DNA of 29,458 nt from an uncultured Eubacteriales bacterium (GCA_934474225.1 CAKSLU010000019.1:1-29458), one strand, 5' to 3'; counted from the first letter of the stretch, positions 7,988 through 15,291 are shown. A program made the numbers and translations. Notes: a model not told the origin generated them from the sequence alone.

Positions 7988-8034
7988 TGTCAAATGCGAT
8001 ACAGTTTTTGCATATTTTGCTTTTTTGTTCCACA

Positions 8035-9003
8035 TTACAACGGTCTTGTGGAGACCTCGCCCGCGGCGAGATTTTCCTCGCTGCCGTCGGCATAGCGCAC
8101 GCGCAGATGCAGGTCGCGGTCGATGCCGAGCGCCGTGGCGGGCAGGCGCGTACCGCCGCGCAGCACCTCGATCTGCCGCCCGATGAGCAGGCTGCGGGAC
8201 ACATAGTCGTCGTAAAACGGCTTCTCGGTGAGGTGCGGATAGAGCGCGAAAAATTCGTCCAGCACAGCGGCGGCAAGCGGCGCGCGAAGCGCTTCCCCGC
8301 CCGCCCCGGTGAGCGCGCCCGCGATGGATGCAAGCTCGGGCGGGAAGCCGCCCGCAGGCGGGCAGATGTTGATGCCGATGCCGAGGATGGCATAGCGCAG
8401 ACCGCCGTTTTCAAGGTCGAGCGCACCCTCGGTGAGGATGCCGCAGACCTTTTTGCCGTCCACATACACATCGTTGACCCACTTGATCTGCGCCGTGACC
8501 GCCGCCACGCGCTCGACGGCGTGCGCAACGGCAACGGCGGCTGCCGTGGTGATGAGCAGTGCATCGCCCATGGCAAGCTGCGGGCGCAGCAGGATGCTCA
8601 TATACAGCCCCGTGCCCGCGGGAGACAGGAAGGACTTTCCGCTCCGCCCGCGCCCCGCCGTCTGCGCGGCGGCGACGACCACGCTGCCCTCGGGTGCGCC
8701 CGCCTCGGCGAGGCGGCGAACGCAGGTGTTGGTGGAATCGGTGCTCTCCAGCGCCGTGACGGAAAGCCCCGACGTGCGCAGGCGCGCCGTGACGGCTGCC
8801 GCCGTCAGCCTGCCGCCGTCGGCGCGCAGCGTGTAGCCGCCGCGCGTCACGGCGTCGATGGCATAGCCCTCGTCCCGCAGGACGCAGATCGCCTTCCACA
8901 CAGCGGCGCGGCTGACGCCTGCCTGCGCCGCCATCTGCGCGCCGGAGACCGCCGCGCCGCCTGCCTGCGTCAAGCATTGCAGGACCGTTTCTTTCGTCGT
9001 CAT
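8035..9003 (-). CDS. birA: bifunctional biotin-protein ligase / biotin operon repressor BirA
   Basis: 322 residues, normal length for a group II biotin ligase. It makes biotinyl-AMP from biotin and ATP and transfers biotin to the carrier lysine of biotin-dependent carboxylases; the adenylate-bound dimer represses biotin genes. Seen: N-terminal winged helix-turn-helix (about 17-60, VSGAQMAAQAGVSRAAVWKAI, GGYTLRADG), the substrate motif STDSTN (87-92), the adenylate-binding loop GRGRSG (117-122), KWVNDVYVDGKKVCGIL (174-190) with the conserved lysines, GIGIN, and a C-terminal SH3-like domain. Start ATG 9003, ten bases after the bioY stop, so the two are cotranscribed. The HTH plus the palindromic operator upstream of bioY argue that it represses its own operon when biotin is plentiful. 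Confidence 0.96.
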   Translation of the reverse strand: MTTKETVLQCLTQAGGAAVSGAQMAAQAGVSRAAVWKAICVLRDEGYAIDAVTRGGYTLRADGGRLTAAAVTARLRTSGLSVTALESTDSTNTCVRRLAEAGAPEGSVVVAAAQTAGRGRSGKSFLSPAGTGLYMSILLRPQLAMGDALLITTAAAVAVAHAVERVAAVTAQIKWVNDVYVDGKKVCGILTEGALDLENGGLRYAILGIGINICPPAGGFPPELASIAGALTGAGGEALRAPLAAAVLDEFFALYPHLTEKPFYDDYVSRSLLIGRQIEVLRGGTRLPATALGIDRDLHLRVRYADGSEENLAAGEVSTRPL

Positions 9004-9013
9004 ACCGTATACC

Positions 9014-9550
9014 TCACAGAATCAGAACTTTTTTCAGGCGACGCACCAGCAGCGTGGCAAGCGCCATCTTGAGCAGGTCAAACGGGATAAACGGGAACAC
9101 GCACTTTGCCAGAATGGCAAGGAACGCCGCGTCGCCGCCGCCGCTGACCGCAAGCACATAGAACCAAACCGTGCCGAACAGATAGCAGACCGCGACGCCC
9201 GCGCACATGGAGAGAAACAGCGAGACCACGCCGTCGCCGAACGCGCGCAGGAGCAGCCCCGTGACCAGCGCCGCAAAGAGAAAGCCAACGAGATAGCCGC
9301 CGGTGGTGCCCGCCAGCACGCCGATGCCGCCGCGGAAGCCCGAGAAGACCGGCAGCCCCACGCAGCCGAGCGCGAGATAGAGCGCAACCGACGCAAGTCC
9401 GCGCTGCATGCCGAGCAGACCGACCGCCGCCATGACCGCAAAGGTCTGCATGGTGAACGGCACAGCGCCCGGCACGGTGATCCAGGTGCAGACAACGATG
9501 AGCGCCGCAAACAGCGCGATGTAACAGAGATTTTTGACTTTCGTATGCAT
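9014..9550 (-). CDS. bioY: biotin transporter BioY (ECF S component)
   Basis: 178-residue integral membrane protein, the biotin-binding S component of an energy-coupling-factor importer; it works with the shared EcfA/EcfA'/EcfT module, not encoded in this window. Seen: KVKNLCYIALFAALIVVCTW at the N-terminus, the family's GLLGMQRGLASVALYLALGCVGLPVFSGFRGG segment, GTTGGYLVGFLFAALVTG, and the C-terminal KCVFPFIPFDLLKMALATLLVRRL. About six membrane helices can be drawn. Start ATG 9550 with GGAGG eight bases upstream; the 5' leader is only about 20 nt. The operator upstream and birA downstream make biotin-repressed uptake the expected role. The absence of any biotin synthesis gene beside it suggests scavenging, although such genes could be elsewhere. 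Confidence 0.96.
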   Translation of the reverse strand: MHTKVKNLCYIALFAALIVVCTWITVPGAVPFTMQTFAVMAAVGLLGMQRGLASVALYLALGCVGLPVFSGFRGGIGVLAGTTGGYLVGFLFAALVTGLLLRAFGDGVVSLFLSMCAGVAVCYLFGTVWFYVLAVSGGGDAAFLAILAKCVFPFIPFDLLKMALATLLVRRLKKVLIL

Positions 9551-9577
9551 AGAGACCGCCTCCGTGAAATTTTCTCC

Positions 9578-9606
9578 ATTGTAGCAGAAAACAAAAGAAT
9601 TGTCAA
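9578..9606 (-). promoter_or_regulatory. sigma-A promoter of bioY-birA
   Basis: Minus strand consensus TTGACA (9601-9606), 17 bp, TACAAT (9578-9583). The -35 box is part of the proximal half of the BirA operator, so bound BirA would block polymerase. Confidence 0.88.
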
Positions 9607-9632
9607 CCTAAAATTAAATTAGGTTGACAATT
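9598..9632. promoter_or_regulatory. BirA operator (BirA box), also a possible terminator stem for the upstream operon
   Basis: A perfect 14-bp inverted repeat around a 7-base centre. It contains TTGTCAACC-N13-GGTTGACAA, matching the remembered Firmicute BirA site TTGTTAACC-N13-GGTTAACAA apart from one symmetric change. It covers the -35 box of bioY-birA. Read on the minus strand it starts six bases after the ynzC stop and is followed by CTTTTGTTTTCT, so in RNA it could fold into an intrinsic terminator for the ynzC operon. The operator role is well supported; the terminator role is inference. Confidence 0.88.
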
Positions 9633-9637
9633 TCATG

Positions 9638-9853
9638 TTATTGCTTTTTGTTTTCTTTCTTCGGCAGGTGTTCCCGCGTGCCGTCCGGACGGACGATGAC
9701 GGTGTTGTCGAGCTGTGCGCCGAAGGACGCGCGAATCTCGGCGATGTATTCGGCGCGCAGCGCCGCCTGTTCGTCCAGCTCCTCGTGCGTGAGCTTCTCG
9801 GTCTTCGCACGACGGGCAAGAAAATTGAGGCGCTCGAGTTTTTCCTTTTCCAT
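9638..9853 (-). CDS. YnzC/DUF896 family small cytoplasmic protein
   Basis: 71 residues: MEKEKLERLNFLARRAKTEK, LTHEELDEQAALRAEYIAEIR, and a basic tail ending KKENKKQ. This is the YnzC (DUF896) pattern of Firmicutes: two N-terminal helices hairpinned together and a flexible tail with PDG. B. subtilis YnzC is a LexA-controlled small protein of unknown role; no LexA box is obvious here. The start at ATG 9853 lies four bases after the aminotransferase stop (9858); an alternative GTG at 9874 would add seven residues and overlap, but lacks a ribosome site. Last gene of the MutS-like/Lrp/aminotransferase operon. Confidence 0.85.
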   Translation of the reverse strand: MEKEKLERLNFLARRAKTEKLTHEELDEQAALRAEYIAEIRASFGAQLDNTVIVRPDGTREHLPKKENKKQ

Positions 9854-9857
9854 GCCG

Positions 9858-11027
9858 TCACCCCGCAATGTCACGGAGGAATGCCTCCATGCGGTTCAGC
9901 GCCTCTTCCAGGTGCTCGATGGAGTAGGCATAGGAGATGCGTGCAAAGCCCTCGCTGCCCTCTCCAAACGCGCTGCCCGGCACAATGGCGACGCCGCGCT
10001 CGTTCATCAGCCGCTCACAGAACTGCTCGCTCGTCATGCCGTAGCCCTTGATGCAGGGGAACACATAGAACGCGCCCTCCGGCTCAAAGCAGGGGATGTT
10101 CATTTTGCGCAGGCGGCCTGTCACATAGGTGCGGCGGAAATTGTACTGCTCCTTCATGTATTCGATGTCCGCGTCGCCGTGGTTGACCGCCTCCACGCCC
10201 GCAAACTGGGACGCGGTGGAGGCGCACATGATGCCGTACTGGTGCAGCTTCAGCATCTGCTTGATGATCGGCGCGGGCGCGCAGGTGTAGCCGAGACGCC
10301 AGCCGGTCATGGCATACGCCTTGGAGAACCCGTTGACCACAACAGTACGCTCCCACATGCCGGGCAGCGTGGCAATCGAGCAATGCGTCTGCCCATAGGT
10401 CAGCTCGGCGTAAATCTCGTCCGAGAGCACGAGCAGGTCATGCGCCTGCAAAAGCGGCAGAATCTTTTTGAGGTCTTCGCGCGTCATGATGGCGCCGGTC
10501 GGGTTGTTCGGATAGGAGAGCACCAGCATTTTGGTGCGGGGCGTGAGCAGCGGCGCGAGCAGCTCGGGCGTTACTTTGAACTTGTCCTCCGCCTTTGTGT
10601 ACAGCGGCACGGCAATGCCGCCCATCATCTCAATCAGCGGCGCATAGCAGACAAAGCAAGGCTCGGGCACGATCACCTCGTCGCCGGGGTCAATGACGGC
10701 GCGGAACGCCATGTCGATCGCCTCGCTGCCGCCGACGGTGACGAAAATCTCGGTCTCCGGCTCGTAATGCAGGCCGAAGCGGCGGTCGAGATAGGCGGCG
10801 ATGCCTGCGCGCAGCTCCGGCAGACCGCTGTTGGATGTATAGTAGGTCTTGTTTTTGACAATCGACTCCACGCCTGCATTGGAGATGTGATAGGGCGTCG
10901 GAAAATCCGGCTGCCCGACGGTGAGCGAAATCACGTCCTTCCGCCCGCTGAGCATATCGAAAAACTTGCGGATGCCGGAAGGCCTTATGGTCTGCACCTT
11001 GTTTGAAAGCAGTTTTGAGTAGTCCAT
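9858..11027 (-). CDS. class I/II PLP-dependent aminotransferase (aspartate/alanine type)
   Basis: 389 residues, normal for fold-type I aminotransferases. Seen: SGIRKFFDMLSGRKDVISLTVGQPDFPTP at the start, the PLP phosphate site GGSEAID (99-105), SYPNNPTGA (171-179), SDEIYAEL with the PLP-ring aspartate (D203), the Schiff-base lysine K236 in GFSKAYAMTGWRLGY, and the substrate-carboxylate arginine region FARISYAYS near the C-terminus. It should move an amino group between an amino acid and a 2-oxo acid; the exact pair cannot be read from sequence. It starts at ATG 11027, overlapping the stop of the Lrp-type gene as TGATG, so translation is coupled. The pairing recalls B. subtilis alaR-alaT (an Lrp-type regulator with an alanine transaminase), which makes alanine synthesis a fair guess. 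Confidence 0.92.
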   Translation of the reverse strand: MDYSKLLSNKVQTIRPSGIRKFFDMLSGRKDVISLTVGQPDFPTPYHISNAGVESIVKNKTYYTSNSGLPELRAGIAAYLDRRFGLHYEPETEIFVTVGGSEAIDMAFRAVIDPGDEVIVPEPCFVCYAPLIEMMGGIAVPLYTKAEDKFKVTPELLAPLLTPRTKMLVLSYPNNPTGAIMTREDLKKILPLLQAHDLLVLSDEIYAELTYGQTHCSIATLPGMWERTVVVNGFSKAYAMTGWRLGYTCAPAPIIKQMLKLHQYGIMCASTASQFAGVEAVNHGDADIEYMKEQYNFRRTYVTGRLRKMNIPCFEPEGAFYVFPCIKGYGMTSEQFCERLMNERGVAIVPGSAFGEGSEGFARISYAYSIEHLEEALNRMEAFLRDIAG

Positions 11028-11506
11028 CAGTTGCAGTTGCCTCGCTCGTCAAAATTTGCGGGGCCGTAGATGACGCCCTTGTCCTTGTACTTGCGCAGCA
11101 CAAAGTGCGTTGCGGTGGAGAGCACCGCCTCCAGCGGCGCAAGCCGCTGCGCGACGAAGAGCGCGACCTCGCGAATGGTCTTGCCCTCGAGGATGACGCA
11201 CAAATCGTATGCGCCCGACATCAGATACACGCTCTGCACCTCGGGGTAGTTGTAGATGCGCTCGGCAATCGCGTCAAAGCCGCGGTTGTACTGCGGCGTG
11301 ACCTTCAGCTCGATGAGCGCGGTGGCATATTCGCGGTCGGTCTTATCCCAGTCTACAATGGCCTTGTAGCCGAGGATGACGCCCTCTTTTTCAAAATTAT
11401 CAATCATATCGCGGATTTCGCCCTCTTCCTTATCCAGCATCAGGGCGATCTGCTTGGCGGTCAGTCTGCCGTCCGCTTCCAGCATCTCAAGAATCTTTCT
11501 GTCCAT
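11027..11506 (-). CDS. Lrp/AsnC family transcriptional regulator
   Basis: 159 residues with the two expected parts: an N-terminal helix-turn-helix (about 1-55, KILEMLEADGRLTAKQIALMLDKEEGEIRDMIDNFEKEGVI) and a C-terminal RAM/AsnC ligand domain (about 65-150, ALIELKVTPQYNRGFDAIAERIYNYPEVQSVYLMSGAYDLCVILEG, containing the family G-x-x-D effector turn). Such regulators form octamers and respond to amino acids. It starts 18 bases past the MutS-like stop and overlaps the aminotransferase start, so it likely controls or senses the amino acid made by that enzyme. It resembles AlaR-type partners by context; the effector is inferred only. Confidence 0.92.
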   Translation of the reverse strand: MDRKILEMLEADGRLTAKQIALMLDKEEGEIRDMIDNFEKEGVILGYKAIVDWDKTDREYATALIELKVTPQYNRGFDAIAERIYNYPEVQSVYLMSGAYDLCVILEGKTIREVALFVAQRLAPLEAVLSTATHFVLRKYKDKGVIYGPANFDERGNCN

Positions 11507-11524
11507 TCTGCATTCCGGGGAGAC

Positions 11525-13144
11525 TTATGCGTCCCCCTTTTTCCTTTCTATCGTTTCGGTGATTTTTTCAAACGAAAGCCCGTATTTGTCGGCGATGTCC
11601 TTGGCATAGGACTTGCCGTCCGGCTTCATGCGTATGATTTTGAACGAGCGGATGCCGCCCGCCTCGATTTTTGCCACGAGGGTATCTATCTTTGCGCCGC
11701 CGAAGGCGGCGGCATCACGGTTCAGCTCATCGACACGCGCGGCAAGCGTGTGCAGGTGCGTGGAGAAGATGGTGCGGCAGCCGACCTTGGAGAAGCCGAG
11801 CAGCACCTCCGCCGCGATGTAGGACGCTTCAAATGCGCCGGTCGAGGACAGCGACTCGTCGAGCAGAACGAGCGAATCCCCCGTGCAGTGTGCAAAGATG
11901 TCGCCGAGGCGGGCGCACTCCTCGCCGAGGCGTCCTTTGTCCACGGTGTCGCCGCTCTCGGTGGGAAAATGCGTGTAGATGCCGTCGGCGGGCGCATAAA
12001 CGAATTCGCGCGCGGGCACGAGCAAGCCGAGCTGGCAAAACGCCGCGCAAAGCCCGACCGCGCAGGTGATGACGCTCTTGCCGCCGCGATTCGGCCCGGT
12101 CAGCACATAGATCATGCCGTCCGCATCAAAGGCGAAGTCGTTCTCCACGCTCGCGCCCTCAATCGCAAGGGCGACGGCGGGATTGTACAGCCCCTTCGCA
12201 CGGAAGGTGCGCGGCACATCCGTGAGCGTCGGCGTCGAGAGCGGCAGTCCGCGCGCGCGCAGGCTCTCCATCAGCCGCACGGCGCAGATCATAAACTCGA
12301 TTTCGGGCATGACCTCGAGCAGGAAATTGGCGTTGTCCAGCACATAGGTCTGCACGATTTTCTTCCATGCGCGCACAGAACCCTTGAAAATATCGTTGAT
12401 GGCGCCGCTGATGGCGATGCTCATCGCGGTCTTCTGGTTGTCATTCTGCCCCTTGGCAAAGGGCGAGAGCGGCGCGGCAAGCGTGTATTCGTCGCTGGCA
12501 AAATTCATGCGCAGAATCTTGTCAATGGTATCGCCCGACTTGAAGGGGCGCGGATTGATGGACAGCACGCCGCATTTGTCGGCGCGCAGCGTGGAATCCA
12601 GGTTGACGCCGATGGTGATGCTCTTGATGTCGCGCACGCGCACGGTCAGCGCGCGGAGCTTTTCGTTCAGCTCGCGATAGTAGTCGCTCTCGGTCACCTT
12701 GCGGATATAGGCGGCAAGCGCGCGGAACGCCTCGCTCGTCAGCCGCTCCGCAATCGGCGAAAAGCCCGCCTGCATCGTCTCCATCGCGGATATGTACAGC
12801 TCGATTTCGGAGAGGGAGAGCAGATATTCGTCGGTCGTCCGCTCATTGGACGCGGACATGCGGCGCAGCTCCCCGATGTCCGAGAGGATGGGCAGCACGC
12901 GGACAAAGGTGTCGGCAATCTCCGGAATCTGCAGCATATCGCGGAAGTTTGCCGCACGGTACGCAATCACGGCGGGGTCGGATGTAAAATAATCGGTCAG
13001 CGCGCTGTTTTTCAGTTTGATAAGCGCGGAAAGCCCGAGGCTGTCCGCCGTCTCGGCAGACACATGCGGGCGCGCTTTGCCCGCCGCATGCGCCTCGCGC
13101 GCCGCGCGGGACGGATACAGCAGACTGAATGCAAACTCTTCCAT
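11525..13144 (-). CDS. MutS-like ATPase lacking the mismatch-recognition domain
   Basis: 539 residues, about 300 shorter than true MutS. The N-terminal two-thirds is the helical lever/core (about 60-300, ILSDIGELRRMSASNERTTDEYLL, KLRALTVRVRDIKSITIGVNL); the C-terminal third is the ABC-type ATPase with Walker A GPNRGGKS (350-357), Walker B LVLLDES (425-431) and switch STHLHTLAARV (461-471). The Phe-x-Glu mismatch-reading domain I of MutS1 is absent, and the Smr and coiled-coil of MutS2 are not seen, so it is neither; it is one of the stand-alone MutS-like ATPases found in clostridia, whose substrate (mismatch, recombination intermediate or other) is unknown. Start ATG 13144 after GGAGGG. It leads a four-gene operon with an Lrp regulator and aminotransferase. 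Confidence 0.85.
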   Translation of the reverse strand: MEEFAFSLLYPSRAAREAHAAGKARPHVSAETADSLGLSALIKLKNSALTDYFTSDPAVIAYRAANFRDMLQIPEIADTFVRVLPILSDIGELRRMSASNERTTDEYLLSLSEIELYISAMETMQAGFSPIAERLTSEAFRALAAYIRKVTESDYYRELNEKLRALTVRVRDIKSITIGVNLDSTLRADKCGVLSINPRPFKSGDTIDKILRMNFASDEYTLAAPLSPFAKGQNDNQKTAMSIAISGAINDIFKGSVRAWKKIVQTYVLDNANFLLEVMPEIEFMICAVRLMESLRARGLPLSTPTLTDVPRTFRAKGLYNPAVALAIEGASVENDFAFDADGMIYVLTGPNRGGKSVITCAVGLCAAFCQLGLLVPAREFVYAPADGIYTHFPTESGDTVDKGRLGEECARLGDIFAHCTGDSLVLLDESLSSTGAFEASYIAAEVLLGFSKVGCRTIFSTHLHTLAARVDELNRDAAAFGGAKIDTLVAKIEAGGIRSFKIIRMKPDGKSYAKDIADKYGLSFEKITETIERKKGDA

Positions 13145-13164
13145 AAAACCCTCCTGCCTGTTGC

Positions 13165-13196
13165 AAAAACCTATAATATAAAAAACCTATAATATA
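13165..13196. repeat. perfect tandem duplication of a 16-bp unit in the MutS-like leader
   Basis: The unit AAAAACCTATAATATA occurs at 13165-13180 and again at 13181-13196. It lies immediately downstream of the predicted transcription start, so the transcript would begin with two A/U-rich copies, each with a run of U. Confidence 0.9.
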
Positions 13197-13198
13197 TA

Positions 13199-13227
13199 AG
13201 TATAGCAAGATTTTCGCCGCATTGCAA
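13199..13227 (-). promoter_or_regulatory. sigma-A promoter of the MutS-like/Lrp/aminotransferase operon
   Basis: Minus strand TTGCAA (13222-13227), 17 bp, TATACT (13199-13204), about 50 bp upstream of the mRNA's first ATG. It is 28 bp from the divergent pnuC promoter. Confidence 0.7.
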
Positions 13228-13254
13228 GCCGCGCGGCGCATTTTTCAAAAAAAC

Positions 13255-13283
13255 TTGACAACCGGCGGCGGTTATGCTACAAT
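13255..13283 (+). promoter_or_regulatory. sigma-A promoter of pnuC
   Basis: TTGACA (13255-13260), 17 bp, TACAAT (13278-13283), a near-consensus promoter directing the pnuC leader. Confidence 0.88.
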
Positions 13284-13289
13284 GAGGCA

Positions 13290-13369
13290 TCGATATAAAT
13301 TGCCGCCGGGTAACGCCGGACATACCGTTAGGTCTTTGCAGGTATGTCCAGGCGTTTATTTTTGTTTTT
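13290..13369 (+). promoter_or_regulatory. terminator-containing leader (attenuator or small riboswitch) of pnuC
   Basis: A full intrinsic terminator lies between promoter and gene: CGCC-GGACATACC (13314-13326) pairs with GGTATGTCC (13341-13349) and GGCG (13351-13354), followed by TTTATTTTTGTTTTT (13355-13369). A competing short stem, TAACG (13311-13315) with CGTTA (13326-13330), overlaps the left arm. The leader before the terminator is only about 25 nt, so any aptamer must be very small or share the stem. pnuC genes of Firmicutes are often riboswitch-controlled; the class is not recognised here. Confidence 0.7.
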
Positions 13370-13379
13370 GGAGGAGAAC

Positions 13380-14090
13380 ATGTTTAAGTCATTCAAGAAT
13401 CTCTCAAGGTTTGAGCTGTGCCTGTGGCTCACCTCGCTGGTCGTCATTCTGGTTTCCGCGCTGCTTGGCGGGCGGGAGAATCTGCCGTCTGCGCTGTGCA
13501 GCGCCGTTGGCGTGACCGCGCTGATTTTCGTCGCCAAGGGCGATGTACTCGGGCAGGTGCTGACCATTGTCTTTGCCCTCGGCTACGGCGCAATCTCACT
13601 GACCTTTGCCTACTACGGCGAAATGATCACCTATGTTTTCATGTCCACGCCGATGGCGCTGCTTGCCGTGATTGCCTGGCTGCGCCATCCGTACAAGCCG
13701 GACGAATCGGAAGCGCAAGCCAAAGTCGGCGAAGTTGCGGTCGGTCATGTCGGCGCAAAGGAGGCGGTGCTGATGTTTGTCGCCGCCGCAGCCGTCACCG
13801 GTGTGTTCTACTTTATTTTGAAGGCGCTTGACACCGCCAACCTCGGCTTCAGCACACTGTCGGTCACAACCAGCTTTCTCGCCTCTTACCTGACCTTCCG
13901 CCGCAGCCCGTACTATGCGCTTGCCTATGCGGCAAACGACCTTGTGCTGATTGTGCTGTGGGTACTGGCGGCGACCACCGATGTCCGCTATCTCTCGATG
14001 GTCTGCTGCTTTGTGATGTTCTTTGCCAACGACCTCTACGGTTTCTACAGCTGGCAGAAGATGAAGAAACGGCAAAGCGCGGGGGTGTAA
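13380..14090 (+). CDS. pnuC: PnuC-family vitamin/nucleoside transporter
   Basis: 236-residue membrane protein of the PnuC fold, which carries a vitamin or nucleoside down its gradient and relies on trapping by a cytoplasmic kinase. Seen: about seven hydrophobic segments, the start FKNLSRFELCLWL, and the family signature in the last third, TSFLASYLTFRRSPYYALAYAANDLVLIVLW, then FFANDLYGFYSWQKMKKR. In PnuC these W/N residues line the substrate site. Substrate could be nicotinamide riboside (PnuC), thiamine (PnuT) or riboflavin (PnuX); the sequence alone cannot decide. Start ATG 13380 after GGAGG; an in-frame ATG at 13344 lies within the terminator and is rejected. Regulation by the leader is likely. 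Confidence 0.92.
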   Translation: MFKSFKNLSRFELCLWLTSLVVILVSALLGGRENLPSALCSAVGVTALIFVAKGDVLGQVLTIVFALGYGAISLTFAYYGEMITYVFMSTPMALLAVIAWLRHPYKPDESEAQAKVGEVAVGHVGAKEAVLMFVAAAAVTGVFYFILKALDTANLGFSTLSVTTSFLASYLTFRRSPYYALAYAANDLVLIVLWVLAATTDVRYLSMVCCFVMFFANDLYGFYSWQKMKKRQSAGV

Positions 14091-14117
14091 CCGAAAATGC
14101 TCTCGCAAAGCAAATAT

Positions 14118-14185
14118 TGTAGGGGCGATTCACGAATCGCCCATTTTGCCTTGGCTCGGCGGGCGATTCGTGAATCGCCCCTACA
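14118..14185. repeat. REP-like inverted pair of palindromes
   Basis: TGTAGGGGCGATTC... at 14118-14142 is the exact 25-base reverse complement of 14161-14185, with an 18-base loop. Each arm contains its own 20-base palindrome (9 bp each side of a 2-base centre, 14123-14142 and 14161-14180). Such GGGGCGATTCRYGAATCGCCC elements recur, from memory, in many bacterial genomes. It sits between pnuC and the M14 gene and could serve as a pnuC terminator or a mobile REP/MITE-type unit. Confidence 0.88.
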
Positions 14186-14277
14186 GTTTTGCAAAGTGCT
14201 TCCCCCTCTCTCCGTTTTTTTGCATACCTCTTCCCCCTCGCACATACCTTTTTACGAGAACAAGGCGGAGGGGACAC

Positions 14278-15210
14278 ATGAAACAGACAGAACACGCGGA
14301 ACTGCGCCGCATCCTGCGCAGCGACTTCGACTACGACGCGCTGATGCAGTGCGCATGGCTGCTTTCGGCGGAATACCCGTTTCTCGGGTTCAATTACCTC
14401 GGGGAGAGCGCCGTCGGGCGCGGAATCCCGCTCTTTTCGCTCGGCGAGGGCAAAAAAGAGGTTTACTTTGTCGGCGTGCACCACGGCGCGGAACGCATCA
14501 CGGGCGCGGTGCTCATGCAGTTTCTCATGGAGTTGTGCGCCGGTATCGCGCGGGACGCCGTGCTCTTCGGCGTGAACCTCGCCTACCTGCTCCGCAGCCG
14601 CACACTGTACATCCTGCCGATGCTCAACCCGGACGGCGCGCAGATTGCGGCGGGCAAAGCCGACAAGGCATCCCTGTTTTACCCGCGGCTCGTCGCCATG
14701 AACGGCGGCAGCGAAGACTTCACGCACTGGCAGGCGAACGTGCGCGGCGTGGACCTCAACCACAATTACGACGCCGGTTTTGACGCCTACAAGCAGCTCG
14801 AACCGTCGCTCGGCATCACGGGCGGTGCGCCGACGCGGTTTGCAGGTCCCTCTCCCGAGAGCGAGCCGGAGGTCGGCGCGCTCTGCAATTTTCTGCGGTT
14901 CAATCACCCCACGGCGCTCATGACCCTGCACACGCAGGGGCGCGAAATCTACCACACCACGCGCGGCAAATGCCCGCCCGGCGCGGGCGCCGCGGCAAAG
15001 CGGCTTGCCGCGCTGACCGGCTACCGCATCGCCGCGCCGTCCGGCGCCGCCGCATACGGCGGGCTGACCGATTACTGCATTGAGACGCTCGGCATTCCCG
15101 CCTTTACGCTGGAATGCGGCAAGGGCAAAAACCCGCTGCCGCACGGCGACGCGCCGATTCTCTACGGCGAGATCCGCAAAGCGCTCTTCGCCTTCCCGCT
15201 CCTGTTCTGA
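14278..15210 (+). CDS. M14-family zinc carboxypeptidase
   Basis: 310 residues with the M14 metallocarboxypeptidase set: zinc ligands H69 and E72 in VHHGAE, H218 in TLHTQG; substrate-carboxylate site RGVDLNHN (R156, N161, N163); general-base glutamate E279 in FTLECGKG; and LNPDG (116-120). Its size and layout are those of the M14C group that includes gamma-D-glutamyl-diaminopimelate peptidases of spore-formers, acting on cell-wall peptides. There is no signal peptide, so it would act in the cytoplasm or mother cell, perhaps recycling muropeptides; that is inference. Start ATG 14278, six bases after GGAGGGG. No promoter is evident in the 90 bp before it, so readthrough from pnuC is possible. 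Alternative: a general peptidase. Confidence 0.88.
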   Translation: MKQTEHAELRRILRSDFDYDALMQCAWLLSAEYPFLGFNYLGESAVGRGIPLFSLGEGKKEVYFVGVHHGAERITGAVLMQFLMELCAGIARDAVLFGVNLAYLLRSRTLYILPMLNPDGAQIAAGKADKASLFYPRLVAMNGGSEDFTHWQANVRGVDLNHNYDAGFDAYKQLEPSLGITGGAPTRFAGPSPESEPEVGALCNFLRFNHPTALMTLHTQGREIYHTTRGKCPPGAGAAAKRLAALTGYRIAAPSGAAAYGGLTDYCIETLGIPAFTLECGKGKNPLPHGDAPILYGEIRKALFAFPLLF

Positions 15211-15291
15211 TGCACCAAAATGCTCTTTTTTTCATATAAAACAGTGCGGGGGTCTCTGCATTCCCGCTACTTTGAACAACAGGAGAGCAAT

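Noticed and set aside
7988..7993. Perfect TTGACA upstream of the short GLUG gene
   Set aside because: Spacing to TATAAT would be 22 bp; TTGCAT at 16 bp is the more likely -35.
11003..13192. 729-codon plus-strand open frame
   Set aside because: Antisense to the Lrp and MutS-like genes; no recognisable domain, no ribosome site, and the minus-strand proteins have full motif sets.
13344..13379. Upstream ATG giving PnuC 12 more residues
   Set aside because: The codons lie in the terminator stem and T run; the GGAGG site fits ATG 13380.
14205..14277. Possible promoter for the M14 gene
   Set aside because: No -35/-10 pair at usable spacing was found; readthrough from pnuC is the default.
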